64,000 bases of DNA, from positions 203,136 through 267,135 of the forward strand of contig JAKCWG010000771.1 in assembly GCA_021464415.1 (NCBI GenBank), written 5' to 3'. Origin of the DNA: Lonicera japonica. Lineage: Eukaryota; Streptophyta; Magnoliopsida; Dipsacales; Caprifoliaceae. Shown piece by piece: positions 10,762 to 22,555 of this stretch (position 1 is its first letter; every line of letters starts with the position of its first letter). The translations under genes and the position numbers were made by a program. The notes under the pieces are model-generated. The model was given only the letters and a program-made list of their open reading frames with translations, ran no database searches and had not been told where the DNA came from.

Positions 10762-11864
10762 GAAAGAAATAAGAATTTTTCGTTCATGATAATTTTGGAA
10801 TTACAGCTATGTGTATATATTCTCAGCAATACAAGATTTCATAGCACCTCTCTGAAACATCAGTGAATCCAGCAAAAACACATCTCACAATTAGTCCTTA
10901 GCATTTGACACCTAGCCTTAAAATATAAAAGTTCAAACCTTGGAACACTGGTTTGTTGGGTTGCTTAACTATTTTAGGATTTCCATAGGTTATTAGGTTC
11001 CACCAACGTATGTCCTTCTAAATTGATACAATGAAGTTACCACCTGGGCATTCTACCCGAGCCAATTTCTTTTTTAATTAAGATAAATGAAACATAAGGT
11101 GAATTTTACCAGTAGGAGACATTGTAAGTTTGCAAGCATCTGTCCTTATTTAGCTATAACTTGATATGGAGAAAAGGCATTTTGAAGGAGGGGAATATGG
11201 TCTACCTCTTATAATCGCTGAGGTTGTATTTCTGAGACAAGAGTTGCATACTTGCATCTTGCTGCAGCTTCCGGAAATCTGGATAAAGCATCAGATGCTC
11301 TATCATTCATCCCATTTATTGTAACTTATAGTTTTGAGCCCATTTTTATTGCATCATAGTTGTCATACTTAATTAAGGAAATACATCATGCCTTTTCGAT
11401 GTACATGAATAATAAACTAGCATCCCTGCAAATAATACTTATATTTAGCAAAAAACTGCTTTGGTAACTCTTATCATTCATACCATCTTCTTTCATATTA
11501 TCTAGGACTAATCTAGGCATACGGCATGCATCTTCCTTCGTATTATTAACTCGATGATTCTAAATGCATGAAGAGAACTTCAAAACTTACCCTAAAATGG
11601 CAGCATACATTATATGTATATAGCTGACTTTTAAGGCATTTGAGTTATAATTGGCTTAATGAATTGAAATTGAATTGAAGAAATTGCATATGTTTTTTAC
11701 TGCAAAAAGTTCATTTGCACACCCAATGCACTATTTTATTATATTAAAGAAATTCCATTTATTTAATTTGTTTATTTGATTATGCAATCGTATACATATT
11801 ATTAAAACACATTATACAGTCTAACAGTAGTATATTTTGCTTGTAGACTAAAGAGAAGGCTTAA
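10762..11864. other. AT-rich sequence with no recognisable gene
   Basis: Flanking DNA to the right of E1. I see no long open frame, RNA gene or repeat. It may be upstream sequence or an intron of the Ulp1-like gene that follows. Confidence 0.5.
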
Positions 11865-12739
11865 TTGACAAGAAAAAGAAAGCCGACAAGCTCCCAATGT
11901 TCACCTGAACAACTGTCTTGTAAGGCGAGAAAGACAAATGGTTCAACTTCCCCTAGAATAGAAATTACAAAGAAGTGTACTCCAAAAAAACAAACTAAAG
12001 CAAAAAAGGGTGAATTGAAGAAAAAATTAGTGGGGGGAGTTTTTGTTTCTAAAAAATCCCGAAAAAACAAACCGAACAGAAATGAGGATGAAGGGCCAAC
12101 CATCGTAACGTGCAACTTTCAATCAATCATGAATTTGATTGATACTTTACGAGATCAAATGCCCCCATCTCATATTGAAGCTCTTATGAGGACACCCTTT
12201 GGAACAATGTTCAAAGCATTGTACGATAACAAAGTGAATGTAAATACAGTCATAATGATAACTAGAGTGGTGGAAAAGGCTATTGAAACATTTTCGGACA
12301 AAGAAGATGCTAAAGCTAACAGCAGATGATATTGCAGTTATGTTTGGGTTGCCGACACATGGGAAAATGATTCTTGTGCAACCAGGAGTAAAAACGGAGA
12401 AAATTCAATAAGAATTTAGGGAAAGGCAGTTCAACCCGAAAAACAAAGCTCAACAAAGTTGCAGTATATGAAGCTTTAGCTATAACAGTCAATGGAAATT
12501 AAAGGCCCGCAAGATCATGAGGATTTTGCACGTTTGATCATCTTATATACGGTGGTCACATTGTTCTTCCTCAATTCACTCAGAGCAATTGGATGGTCGT
12601 TCTTGCCCTATATTGAAAAGTTCAAAAACATTAGCTAAATAGCTTGGGCAACGGTGATATACGAGAACCTAATCAAAAGCATAAAGAAACACCATGACGA
12701 TCCATTCAAGACACCTGGGTGTACCATTCAATTGCTAGT

Positions 12740-13970
12740 AAGTACTTTACAATATAAATATATTTATTTATAATTGTAAAATAAATCCATTCTTTCTTTT
12801 ATTATATAATTTTAAATAGTAGAAATAATAATGTTATTAAATTACAATATTGGTTATGCGAGCACACAAGCAATGTACAACCAATTCAATAAAAGAAGGA
12901 AGAAATGACAAGATTTGTGTGGTGGAGTATTTTCTCTCTAAGGCAAGGAATGCAGAACTTGACATTGTCCGATTTGGATAATGTAGAGGTACTCACTTAA
13001 ACCATCTTAAGAACCAAAATATATTAGGAAGAAGCCAAGACTTCATTTAAGTATAATTCAGCTTGTTCAGTTCATTGCTGGTAAACGCAGAGGCAGTTTC
13101 ATTTAATAAACCAGCAAGCCCATATATAGATGGGCATTACCTGACTAGTCCATTTTTTGAAGAATACAAAGAACTTAACTTTAAAAGATTGCAAAACACA
13201 CAAAAATGAACTGATACTAATCAAATTTATTCAACATGAGCTACCAACAGCATATTTGACAATGTATTAGTAGACAAGCACATATGCCAACTACGTTTAC
13301 ATAATCAATCAATATCTAAATCTTATTGCTGCAAGATTATTTTGCTTATTCTTATTGCTCTTACCTGAAAATGATTACAAACACAAATGTAAGACATGGT
13401 ATCAAGTTAACCATGCAGCTGCCATAATAGGAGAATTGTAGTTGATGTCTACATATGCACATACCTGCAGTACACAGATCTTGGAAAAGATTTTTCCCAT
13501 TTTCTTTTAGAATAGGATACCTTTATATAAGTGCTTTTGCAGTAAAGACAAGTGAAAAATTGAATAGAACTTTAGTGCAAAAGTGTTTTTGCACTAAATC
13601 CGCATGCAATTTTTAGAAATAATCAAGTGCAAAACCATTTTTGCACTAAATACGCATGGAATTACAATAAATAATTCAGTGCAAAAACATTTTTTCACTA
13701 AATTCGTGTGCAATTACCAGAAAAAATATTCAGTGCAAAAACAATTTTGCACTAAAGCCTCATGCAATTTTTATAAATAATTTAGTGCAAAAACAATTTT
13801 GCACTAAATCTGCGTGCAATAATGCGCTTTCATCTTTTCTCTTGATTTCCAGTTATGTCTTTGTTCGATTTACTTTAATTGCTATGTTTTTTTGTTCCCT
13901 TTGCTTATAGTATATTTCGAAAAACAATATTATTATGTTTATTCAATGATTAAAACTTTGTTTCACATTA
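12740..13970. other. Mostly non-coding stretch within the Ulp1-like pseudogene
   Basis: AT-rich intron-like DNA with traces of coding homology near 12840-12960 that are broken by stops. It contains the hairpin repeats listed at 13571-13815. Confidence 0.45.
13571..13815. repeat. Five tandem hairpin-forming repeats (period about 53 bp)
   Basis: Each unit has an inverted repeat of the type TTTAGTGCAAAA ... TTTTGCACTAAA followed by a spacer with GCATGCAAT or a variant. Units start near 13571, 13623, 13676, 13730 and 13782. They lie in an intron-like part of the Ulp1-like pseudogene. Confidence 0.8.
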
Positions 13971-14439
13971 CAGATATATGAAGACATCCAGAATATTTCT
14001 GAAGCTGAGAAAAGGTTGTTCCATGCTGAAACAAAAGATGGGACGGATGATGGAATTGACAAAAAAAAGTCCAAGTCCATAGACATTTCAAAAGAAGAAA
14101 AGGAAAGGATTTTTAATGAAGAAACAATCTCCTTAGACAAAGGATAGTTGAGTTGGAAAGAATTCTTGAACTAAAGCAAAGTGGAAAGATGAAGCACTTG
14201 AAGCCACAGAGTGAGGAGCTTTATTTTGAAACGAAAATAATTTATAGTAGCAGCCCTTTGGAAGAAAAAGAAAGCCTTGAGGACTATGTTGAGTTTGAGT
14301 GCACAACCTTGAACGATGACTTTAACTTTAAAACTCCAGAGAAACATAAAGAAGAAAAGGAAAAAGAAGAAAAACCAAAAGAACAAATTGTTAAATCCTT
14401 TGTGTTAAGATTGAAGGCAAGAAAAAGAAAATAAAAGGA

Positions 14440-15650
14440 TGATGACATGTTCGTGTACTACCTAAGAGACAATCAAAGGAAAGAGGAAAATGAGAAGAGG
14501 ATGACACCACTGAGCTCAAAATAGTGGAAAAGCATGTACAAGAACAGAATTGCAACAAAGAGGAGCACAAAAAGTGGTAAAAAAACTCTACAAAGGAAAA
14601 TGATGCTCCAAGTTTTGAATTATTAGTTAATAACACACGATAGACAACAGAGGCAATCGATGCAGACGGTTATGAGTACAAAACTGAAACACCAACGAAG
14701 AGCCAATTTCTGTCAATTAGAGTATGCTTATGTAAATATGTTTGTATGTACTTATACTGTCAATTAGATTTTAAATTATACGAGTTCGTACTTCGCAGAC
14801 CACAGTACTATTTCTCAATTGAAGAATTGTATATCATCAACTTCTGTATGTATATTTTATATTGTAAAATCTAAATCCGATTTTATGCAATTGAAAAGAG
14901 TTTGTAGTAGTTTTTATTTACAGTTACTAGATTGCAGTGTTATAAATCCTAATCATCATGTTATGCTTACGATTTTTTGACCCTTTCATCAAACTTGAAC
15001 GATTATGAAAGTATTTTATGAAATTGACTGAGTTTATAGAACCTCTTCTCAACTGTAGTATTGCGTATCATCATGCATGTGTGTATATATAAAATTGTCA
15101 ATATAATTATATTTTATAAAATTGATTGAGTTTGTAACACTTAATAGTTTGTAATCATTTGATTAAAGTGTTATAAATCATAACTTTCAAGTTCTGCTTG
15201 TGGTTTTTTTGATAATTTCGTGAAACATATCTACAATTTCCTCGTGGGTACTCATAATTTCATTCAAATATACATGTTTTTGGTTATGAACGATCAATCA
15301 TTGAGATTGTTTGTGTAGTTAAAAATGCATTTGACACACAATTTGTAGGATATTGCTTTTGGAATGAATACTATTTATGCCGAACTTACAAATACAATTG
15401 CATAATCCAATTATTAATTGATTTGTGTTTTCTTTGAATAGCGTTGCTGCTTAGCACGATCAGAATTAAAACCATCATATAACAAGGTCATGTCTAGAAC
15501 ATCTCATGTGTAACCTCTTTGTGGATGCGCCGGTAATATATATACCAAAAATGTATTTTAGGTTTTCATGTATATACGCAAAATGATATCAAACTAATGA
15601 CATACTCTAAATAAAATGTTTCTGTAATGCAGGTCATAGACTAGTATGCT
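14440..15650. other. AT-rich non-coding stretch in the Ulp1-like pseudogene
   Basis: No convincing coding block, repeat array or RNA gene was seen. It is probably introns or decayed exons between the Lys/Glu-rich region and the protease exons. Confidence 0.4.
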
Positions 15651-16526
15651 TTGTACTTAAAAAAGAACCCATCACCGAATCACATCAAAAGCATATTATT
15701 TTCTTCTTTAGCTTGGGTAATATGTTATTTCATAATTTATTTCAATACATTACATGTCACATATCAGCTGCTACATAAATTTTTCTTTGAGGCACAGACT
15801 TTTGTCAAACATAATAATGGGAAGAACCAAAAGAGGTGCTTAGACAATATTATACTAAGCATGCCTGATGATACAGAGCTACTCTTGTTCTCAATGAACA
15901 GTGGAATAAACAGCAAAGATAAGAAGGGCTTCCACTGGACATTACTTGTATTGGATTTGAAGAAAAAAAATGGTCACATTACAATAGTTTGCAACCAAAG
16001 GGCAGCAAAGAAAGTTTGATAATCACTACATTGACGATGTGAAAAAGACGTTAACTCTAAAATATTCATTAATATTACTTTCAACAATAATGATATTAAA
16101 ACTACATTTCATTTCCTTTCTGTAGAAAGATACTGTGACATATGTCATGAATATACGGCTCTATATGCGTGACCAACCACATATGGAAGAATCGATGGAA
16201 CTAATTGTCGAAGAATGTCCACAATAAGGAGAAAGGTAAGATTTGTACAACTTTCAAACATTGCTTCTCTTATTATTTTTTGGTTCTCACTTTCTCTTAT
16301 CTCTAAGATTCTTTATTTTCTCTATAGCTTAATTGCTCTAATTCTTCAAACAAAGATGGGTTGAATTTATATAGGCTTTCAAGGAGTTGAATAACAAGTA
16401 TTAAGGGGACTATTTAACTAACTTTTGCTTTTTTTGGATATAAAAATGCTGGATTTGAATGTAGTGAAGATCAAGCAAAGCCAAATTTACGTTGCTGTTT
16501 ATCAAGTGTTTTTTTATCCTTGTGAG

Positions 16527-16700
16527 TGTGAATACCCTAATCCACGATTCTCGTGTGAACATTGGTTTTCTCACAAAACAGTTAGGAAAGACCCTGACCT
16601 TGAATCGGTCGGAAGTCTGATACTACCATTGTTGCCACTTCGCTTACGAGGCATTTTTGAAATGTTAACCACAGCCCCCCAACTACACTGCTACCAGCCA
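16527..16700 (+). repeat. Fragment of an E2-family LTR start
   Basis: TGTGAATACCCTAATCCACG followed by a short stretch closely matches the first about 150 bp of the E2 LTR (29682 onwards). It breaks off near 16700 after CCAGCAGTATGGCTGG, which resembles the E2 palindromes. Confidence 0.6.
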
Positions 16701-16756
16701 GCAGTATGGCTGGGCCCCCTAACCCAGTTTATATTTGATGGAAACTAAGTTCCAGA

Positions 16757-18037
16757 ATCGTTTAATATAAAATATAGACCGAACAAAATTTTTATGTAAA
16801 ACCCTAGTGTGGAATCGGATTTTACCTTCGAGATCTCTCTGGTTTGATCTCGTCTCAGCATGAACAGGGATTGGTGGAGACAAATCGAGAACACGAGCTC
16901 GATAGAACCTCAAGATCTTCTATCGTATTCCTTTCGCCGTGCAATCTTGTACCGAGTGTGGGCTGCGGTATCACCAAGATCTCCTCCTCTACTCTCTACG
17001 GCACAAACCCTAAATTCGTGAGAATTATTGTGTCGAGAGAAGAGGCAAGGCTGGCATATATAAAAGGCTACGATAGGGACCCTAAGGAGAAATAAGTGTT
17101 TGGGCTTAATATGGAAAACTGGAATCCTAATTCGATTAAGAATTGATTCCTTCCATAAATTATAATTCACACCACTAAAGAATTATAATTGCACTCCCGT
17201 CCTTATCTCAAAATTATATTTCGAGCTCCTTATTATTAAATACTTATTATTCTCCCCACGTTAAGATTACAGATAACCGTCATTTAAATTAAATTACTGA
17301 CAATTATATTTAAATGACTTCTTAATCCTTGAGCCTACTACTTAACTTATTTGACATGTCGGATTAACATAATCCACCTGCAGGGTTTGACATGATCTTA
17401 TAAGCTTCTCAAGGGGTTATCATCAATCCCTATACCGGGACGCGGATTCCGTCAATAATTAATATTCATCATACATATAGTGTCTCCATCCAATTCACGA
17501 AGATTATTGATCCATAAATGAATCTCACTTTTAATGAGTCAAAACAACAAACACTACATATATATGTCTATTAATTATTTCAAAATTAAGAGCATAAGTA
17601 ATCATAATAACCATGGGATTTTAAATTGTTTTATATAGTCAGTATAAAAACAATTAACCCAAACTAGTCCTGTTCAATACACATAAAGTGTACTAGCACA
17701 ACGAGTTAAAACTACACCATTTCCTGTAGTCAAGATAAACTACTAAAACTTGTGCTACAATCCTACTGATGGTTGTCCAATTCCATCTAAGATCGTAAAC
17801 CAATAAACTTATATTTCACAAGAACCGATGATATGATCCTCTGTGTGTAAGCTATACTCTACACACCAAATCATCTACTATATGGAATAAAAGACACACA
17901 CATGCACAATATTTAAATAAATAATATCATGTAACCATTGCCCATAAAGATTCTTATTAAAATAGCAAAACCGAGTCTATATAACATACCAATAATAATA
18001 AAATCATGGCTTTTAGTATATCACTCTAACAATATTT
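16757..18037. other. AT-rich non-coding sequence, possible degraded retroelement LTR
   Basis: No long coding frame. A TATATAAAAG box lies near 17057 and the sequence style resembles plant LTR or promoter DNA. I cannot match it to another part of the window, so its nature is uncertain. Confidence 0.25.
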
Positions 18038-19294
18038 GTTGTTGTGAGAATCCGGACCCGCGCGACCCGAGAGAAGAGATAGAGTCCACGTTCTCTGTTT
18101 TATTTGAAAAAAACATGTTTTGTAGAGTCGCCAGTTTGTTTTACGAGAAAACAAACAAAAGGTCGTACGAAGGATAATTCGAAAACGAACTATCTTTCAT
18201 ACGTTTGAAACCAGAGATTTATTTTGAAAATTGACTTTGCTAGGGTTCGGGAACTACGTTACGAATTGGGAAGGTGTTAGGCACCCAATTCGCCCTTTCG
18301 GTCATTTAATGGATCATGTATCTAATTCCTATTTTAGATATCTTGCAAGTAGTTCGAATGGTTTTCAGAATAGTCCTTTCCGGATAAGTTTAGTTTAAAA
18401 CAATATTTTAAAATCAGACTCGAGCTTTTCGAGCGCCTACGTATTCATTCGTAGAATGAAATCAGAGTCTCGTAGTTCCTTTCTTTTGGAAGCTGTTTTT
18501 GTATTTTTGTTTGTTTTGAAAATGTGTCAAAACGGATTTTAGATTTCTTGTAAAACTTAGAAAGGATTTGTTTTGAAAGCAGTGAACTTCTTTGCAAGTT
18601 ATCTAATTTTCTGTATTAAAACGAATTTAAATGCAGTATTGAAATTAAGGATGGTTGTAGAAAGACGTACCTGATGCGCTTGAAGAAGAAATAAGAGCCT
18701 CGCCTAGTTGCCTTGCTTGCTTCCTTCTCTCTCTCTAAAACTTTCTCTCTCTAGATTTTCTCTCTCTAAAACTTTCTCTCTCTAGAAATTCTCTTTCAGA
18801 ATTTCTTTAAAATGACTCTCTAAAGATTTTGACAGAGTTTCTACTTACTAAAAACACTATTGAGTGTTGATGATCTCAAAAGAGACCCCAAGGGTCCTAT
18901 TTATAGGGAAAAAATCCGCCAAAAATGCTCTAAAAGAGGCCAGCCGCAGGGGGTAGCCGCACCGCGTGCGGCTGGGGCGTGCGACAGGTGGTAGCCGCAA
19001 GGCGTGCGGCTGGTGGCTGCGACAGGGGCGTGCGACAGGGGGCCAACCGTACGGCTGGCAGGTAGCCGTACGGTTGGGGGCGTGCGGCTGGCCAACCAAA
19101 AAAAGTGCAGGTCGATCCCCGTCCTAGTAAGCGAAGAGGCAACAAAGGTTATATCGAACTCCCAACGCGCGCGAAATTGGAGTCTTTCCTAACGGTCTTC
19201 TATATGCATGATGACTCAACACTTGACGTGAGATGTTGATTTTAAGAAAAGCAGTGTTCGCACGAGAGTCGTGGATTGGGGTGTTCACAGTTGT
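18038..19294 (-). mobile_element. Solo LTR of the E2 family with 5-bp target-site duplication
   Basis: The LTR at 18043-19289 (1247 bp) is the reverse complement of an E2-type LTR. Read on the minus strand it begins TGTGAACACCCC and ends ATTCTCACA. It is flanked by GTTGT on both sides (18038-18042 and 19290-19294), so it is a solo LTR left by LTR-LTR recombination. It keeps the U3 palindrome CCAACCGTACGGCTGG (19043-19058), a TATA box near 18897-18906, the U5 hairpin (18262-18292) and the internal primer-site-like decamer (18124-18133). Confidence 0.92.
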
Positions 19295-20939
19295 ATTTTT
19301 AATGTTTTTCAGGTGTTTAGAATTAAGTTAGAAGATTACAAAGCAAAAAAGAGATTGGTTGCGCACATCACCTGTATTTAAGAAATTTCTGGCATTCATC
19401 CGTACGGAATTTGAAGAAATCTCCAGAGACAAAAGCTTTAGATCTTTAAGTTAGCTATGCAGGGCGAAAACCTTGTGTCAATCGGAGTTCGGAGCGCGAA
19501 GTTACTGCCGAAATAAGATCAGTGCGCCAAATAAATTAATTCCAGCGGGCCAATTAAATTCAAGCCCATTTAGCCCAATAGCAAGCGAGCTGGCCCATGT
19601 CATTTTTATCATGTCCAAGTCTTGTTTCACAAGCCCAAGCCCACGTTGTTCAATTAAAACCCTAATACTAGCCAAGTGCAATTATAAAAAGAACAGCAGT
19701 GGCAGCATTCAAGGGGGTTGAGAAGCCACAGTTTAATTTCTTTTTCTCTTCTTCCTATGCACAATTTTCGATAAAGAGGAGGACAGCAGCCGTAGCAATT
19801 AATTCATAAGCAACAACTCTATTTTTTTGGCTATCATCTTTTCTTCCTGGCACGATTATCACCAAGCTAAGCAGCAACTTTGTTTTATTTATTTTGTTTT
19901 CTTTCTGTTTCTTGCTTCTATTTTCAATTCATCAACACAACAGCAGCAGCCGGCAAGAGGGGATTTTTTTATTTATTCTTCTTAGTTTTTTTGATGCTCT
20001 TCATGTACGCACGGTTATCGAGAGAGTACCCCGCCGCCTTTAGATTTTTTTTCTTCCTTTTCTTTCTTTTTCTTCATAGATTGTATGCATGTTCTCTTCT
20101 TGGAGAGCAGCTTTAATTTTTTTGGAACTCAAGCAACAGTAGATTTGTTTTGAGGTAGAACTAATTCAGAATTATTTTCTTCTTCATCAATTTAATTGTG
20201 CGTATCAAGTAAGTATTTAATTTATTTATTTGTGTATTATTTAATTATGTTTTGTGTTTTAATTGCAAGCATGCTAAGCTAGATTATTATCTAGGGTAGA
20301 GGATGATTATATTTGATTGATTCCCTTGCACATAATCATGCCAACTAATTCTACCCATTTAATGCTTTAATGTTAAAAAATAATTCTTCCTATTGAATGC
20401 CTATTTTAATTGATATAAAAATAAAATTGGATTCTCATTATAATTTGTTGGATTCATTTTATAATTTGTTAAAAGAAGATATAAATTGTGTTTTGACGGA
20501 TATAGTGAGTGTTTTGGTTTTATATATATAAGTTTGGCTGTGGAAGAATTAATAATTAGACTTTAAAAATTAATTGGGCTTAAATGATTTTATTTTCCGC
20601 ATCTAATAGAGTCGAGAGACCAAATTAATACGAGACAAATAGTAGAATTTATTAGGCATGAATATTAGGAATATGGTATCAAATATATGATTTCTCCATC
20701 CTAGTATTTTATAAATTAATTATTTTTCTAATATTTTATTAATTGATTATTTAGTTAGTATTTTATTAGTGTTTTTAATTGATAATTCACAATTTTCCAA
20801 TTTTTAAACTAGATTAGGAATTAATCAAAATTAGTAAGTGGTAAAAATCTCAAGTCCCTTGAGTTCGACCTCGCACTTGCATAAACTATACTATATACCG
20901 ATTCGTGCACTTACGAGTAAATAAAAAAAGTTTCTTGAA
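19295..20939. other. Non-coding sequence, possibly part of a degraded retroelement
   Basis: It has CT-rich and AT-rich tracts and a TATA-like AATTATAAAAAG near 19680. A stretch near 20850-20910 resembles sequence often found near plant gypsy LTR ends. No coding sequence was recognised. Confidence 0.25.
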
Positions 20940-21693
20940 GAAACAATTTCTAGAGAGAAAGAAAGTCTAGAGAGAGAGAAAGTTTTAGAGAGAGAAGGTC
21001 TTAGAAGGAGAAAGTTCAAGAGAGAGAAAGGAGCAAACACGCGATCCCCGCTCTCTTTCAAGCGCATCAGGTACATTTCTCTACAATTCTCCTGCGTTTC
21101 AATATTGCATTTCAATACGAGTTTTAATACAGAAAGTTAGATAATTTGCAAATAAGTCCACTGCTTTTAAAATAAGTTCTTTTTAAATTTTACAAGAAAA
21201 CTAAAATCCTTTTGGACACGTTTTCAAAACAAAAAAAAAATACAAAAACAGTTTCCAAATGAACGAAACTACGAGACTCTGATTTCATTCTACGAATGAA
21301 TACGTAGGCGCTTACAAAGCTCGAGTCTGATTTCAAAATTCTGTTTTAAATTGAATTTATCCAGAAAGGACTATTCTGAAAACAATTCAAACTACTTGCA
21401 AGATATCTAAAATAGGAATTAAATACATGATCCATTAAGAGACCGAAAGGGCGAATTGGGTGCCAACACTTTTACAATTCGTAACGTAGTTCCCGAACCC
21501 TAGCAAAACAAGTTTTCAATCAATCTCTGATTTCAAACGTATGAAAGATAGATTGTTTTCAAATTATGCATCGTACGATCTTTTGTTTATTTTCCTGTAA
21601 AACAAACTGGCGACTCTACAAAACAAGTTTTTCATTCAAAACAAAGAAAAACGAGAATGTGGACTTCTCGGGTCGGAGGTCTGGATTCCCACA
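20940..21693 (+). repeat. 5'-truncated E2-family LTR
   Basis: It matches the 3' two-thirds of the E2 LTR: GA-rich TCTAGAGAGAGAAAG repeats, GCGCATCAGGTACA, U5 hairpin left arm at 21452-21460, internal decamer TGGCGACTCT at 21608-21617 and end ATTCCCACA. No primer site follows, so no internal region is attached here. Confidence 0.82.
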
Positions 21694-22335
21694 GTGATTT
21701 TTGATAGCTTAATTAGGTTGATTCTATATTTGGAGAGTTTAACAATTCATACTTGAGTTTAGTATGGGTGGCAGTTGCTGTTTTATCAAAATTGCCAATT
21801 GGTTAATTATGGGCCTTTCTTATAGTGGTTCTAAATACACACTAGCAATTCGATTGTGTCGTGTTTATTTATTTTTTATTTATTTTTGGAGAGAGTGTAG
21901 TTGTTCACGTCAAAAATATTAAAATAGATTCGATTAGTACCATGGATTAGCAATTAATCATGTTGTGTCAGTCTTGAATAGTGTTGTTTCAAATTAAATT
22001 GGCCCAGCACAAAGGCCAATATGTACTATAAGTCTAGTCAGAAAATGTGAGAATAGCTAACAATTAATTTATTGAGCTATGGCAATATTATAGGATCAAA
22101 TGAGGGCCTGAAGGTCATCCTAAGCTTAATAGCTTTATATTGAATTCAAGTTGGCTTTACCTTTTTATATATATTAGACTGAATTCAAGATGGCAGTATT
22201 ATTGGATCAAATGGTGCAAAAATTGATCTAACTTTTTTTTGTAAAAACAAGTTTGTTCTTGATTCTTTTTAGAATTGCTAGCATTTTATTTTATGAAAAT
22301 GTTACTCTTAGTTTTTTGAAACTAACATTAACAAA
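21694..22335. other. AT-rich non-coding stretch before the last Ulp1-like exon
   Basis: No gene or repeat was recognised. It is likely the 3' end of the long interrupted intron of the Ulp1-like gene. Confidence 0.4.
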
Positions 22336-22553
22336 AATATTAATTTGTAGTGCGGATTGTGCCTTATACGTATGCGACTTTTGCGAGGAGCTCATTCGTG
22401 GGGAAACAATACCAAAATTCTGTAACGGCGCACTAATGCAAGCAAAGTGCGCGACGATTACGCGGCTTATATTAATAGAAGAACCATATTCTTGGAAACC
22501 TGATTGTTGTAATCAAGAAGCTGTTGATGATGTAATTCAGTTCATTAAGACCA
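22336..22553 (+). pseudogene. Last exon of the Ulp1-like protease, separated by about 6 kb of inserts
   Basis: After an acceptor-like AATTTGTAG near 22350 the frame reads CADCALYVCDFCEELIRGE, the catalytic-Cys block of Ulp1/C48 proteases (DCG is usual, DCA here). It then continues to a C-terminal VDDVIQFIKTN. The matching catalytic His is at 15932. The exon ends where the E3-type LTR begins at 22556, so the native 3' end was probably cut off by that insertion. Confidence 0.68.
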
Positions 22554-22555
22554 AT

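Larger units (their letters stand above)
11865..16235 (+). pseudogene. Ulp1-like cysteine-protease gene, 5' and middle exons, decayed
   Basis: The first coding block (11865-12329) is Lys-rich, then has PPSHIEALMRTPFGTMFKAL. After a frameshift near 12310 comes LTADDIAVMFGLPTHG, typical of the N-terminal region of plant TE-associated Ulp1/C48 proteins. Homology continues with FARLIILYTVVTLFF near 12520 and WATVIYENLIKSI near 12650, broken by stops. Lys/Glu-rich blocks lie at 13974-14147 and 14153-14434. The protease block (15820-16018) has GFHWTLLVLDL, whose His (15932-15934) is the expected catalytic residue. A further block at 16127-16230 leads to an intron. The catalytic Cys exon is at 22336-22553. 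No intact start was found. Such genes are often carried by plant MULE or CACTA transposons, but no terminal repeats were seen. Confidence 0.7.

Noticed and set aside
18857..19145. Arg/Pro-rich frames in the solo LTR
   Set aside because: They come from GC-rich palindromes in U3; different frames are open on both strands.
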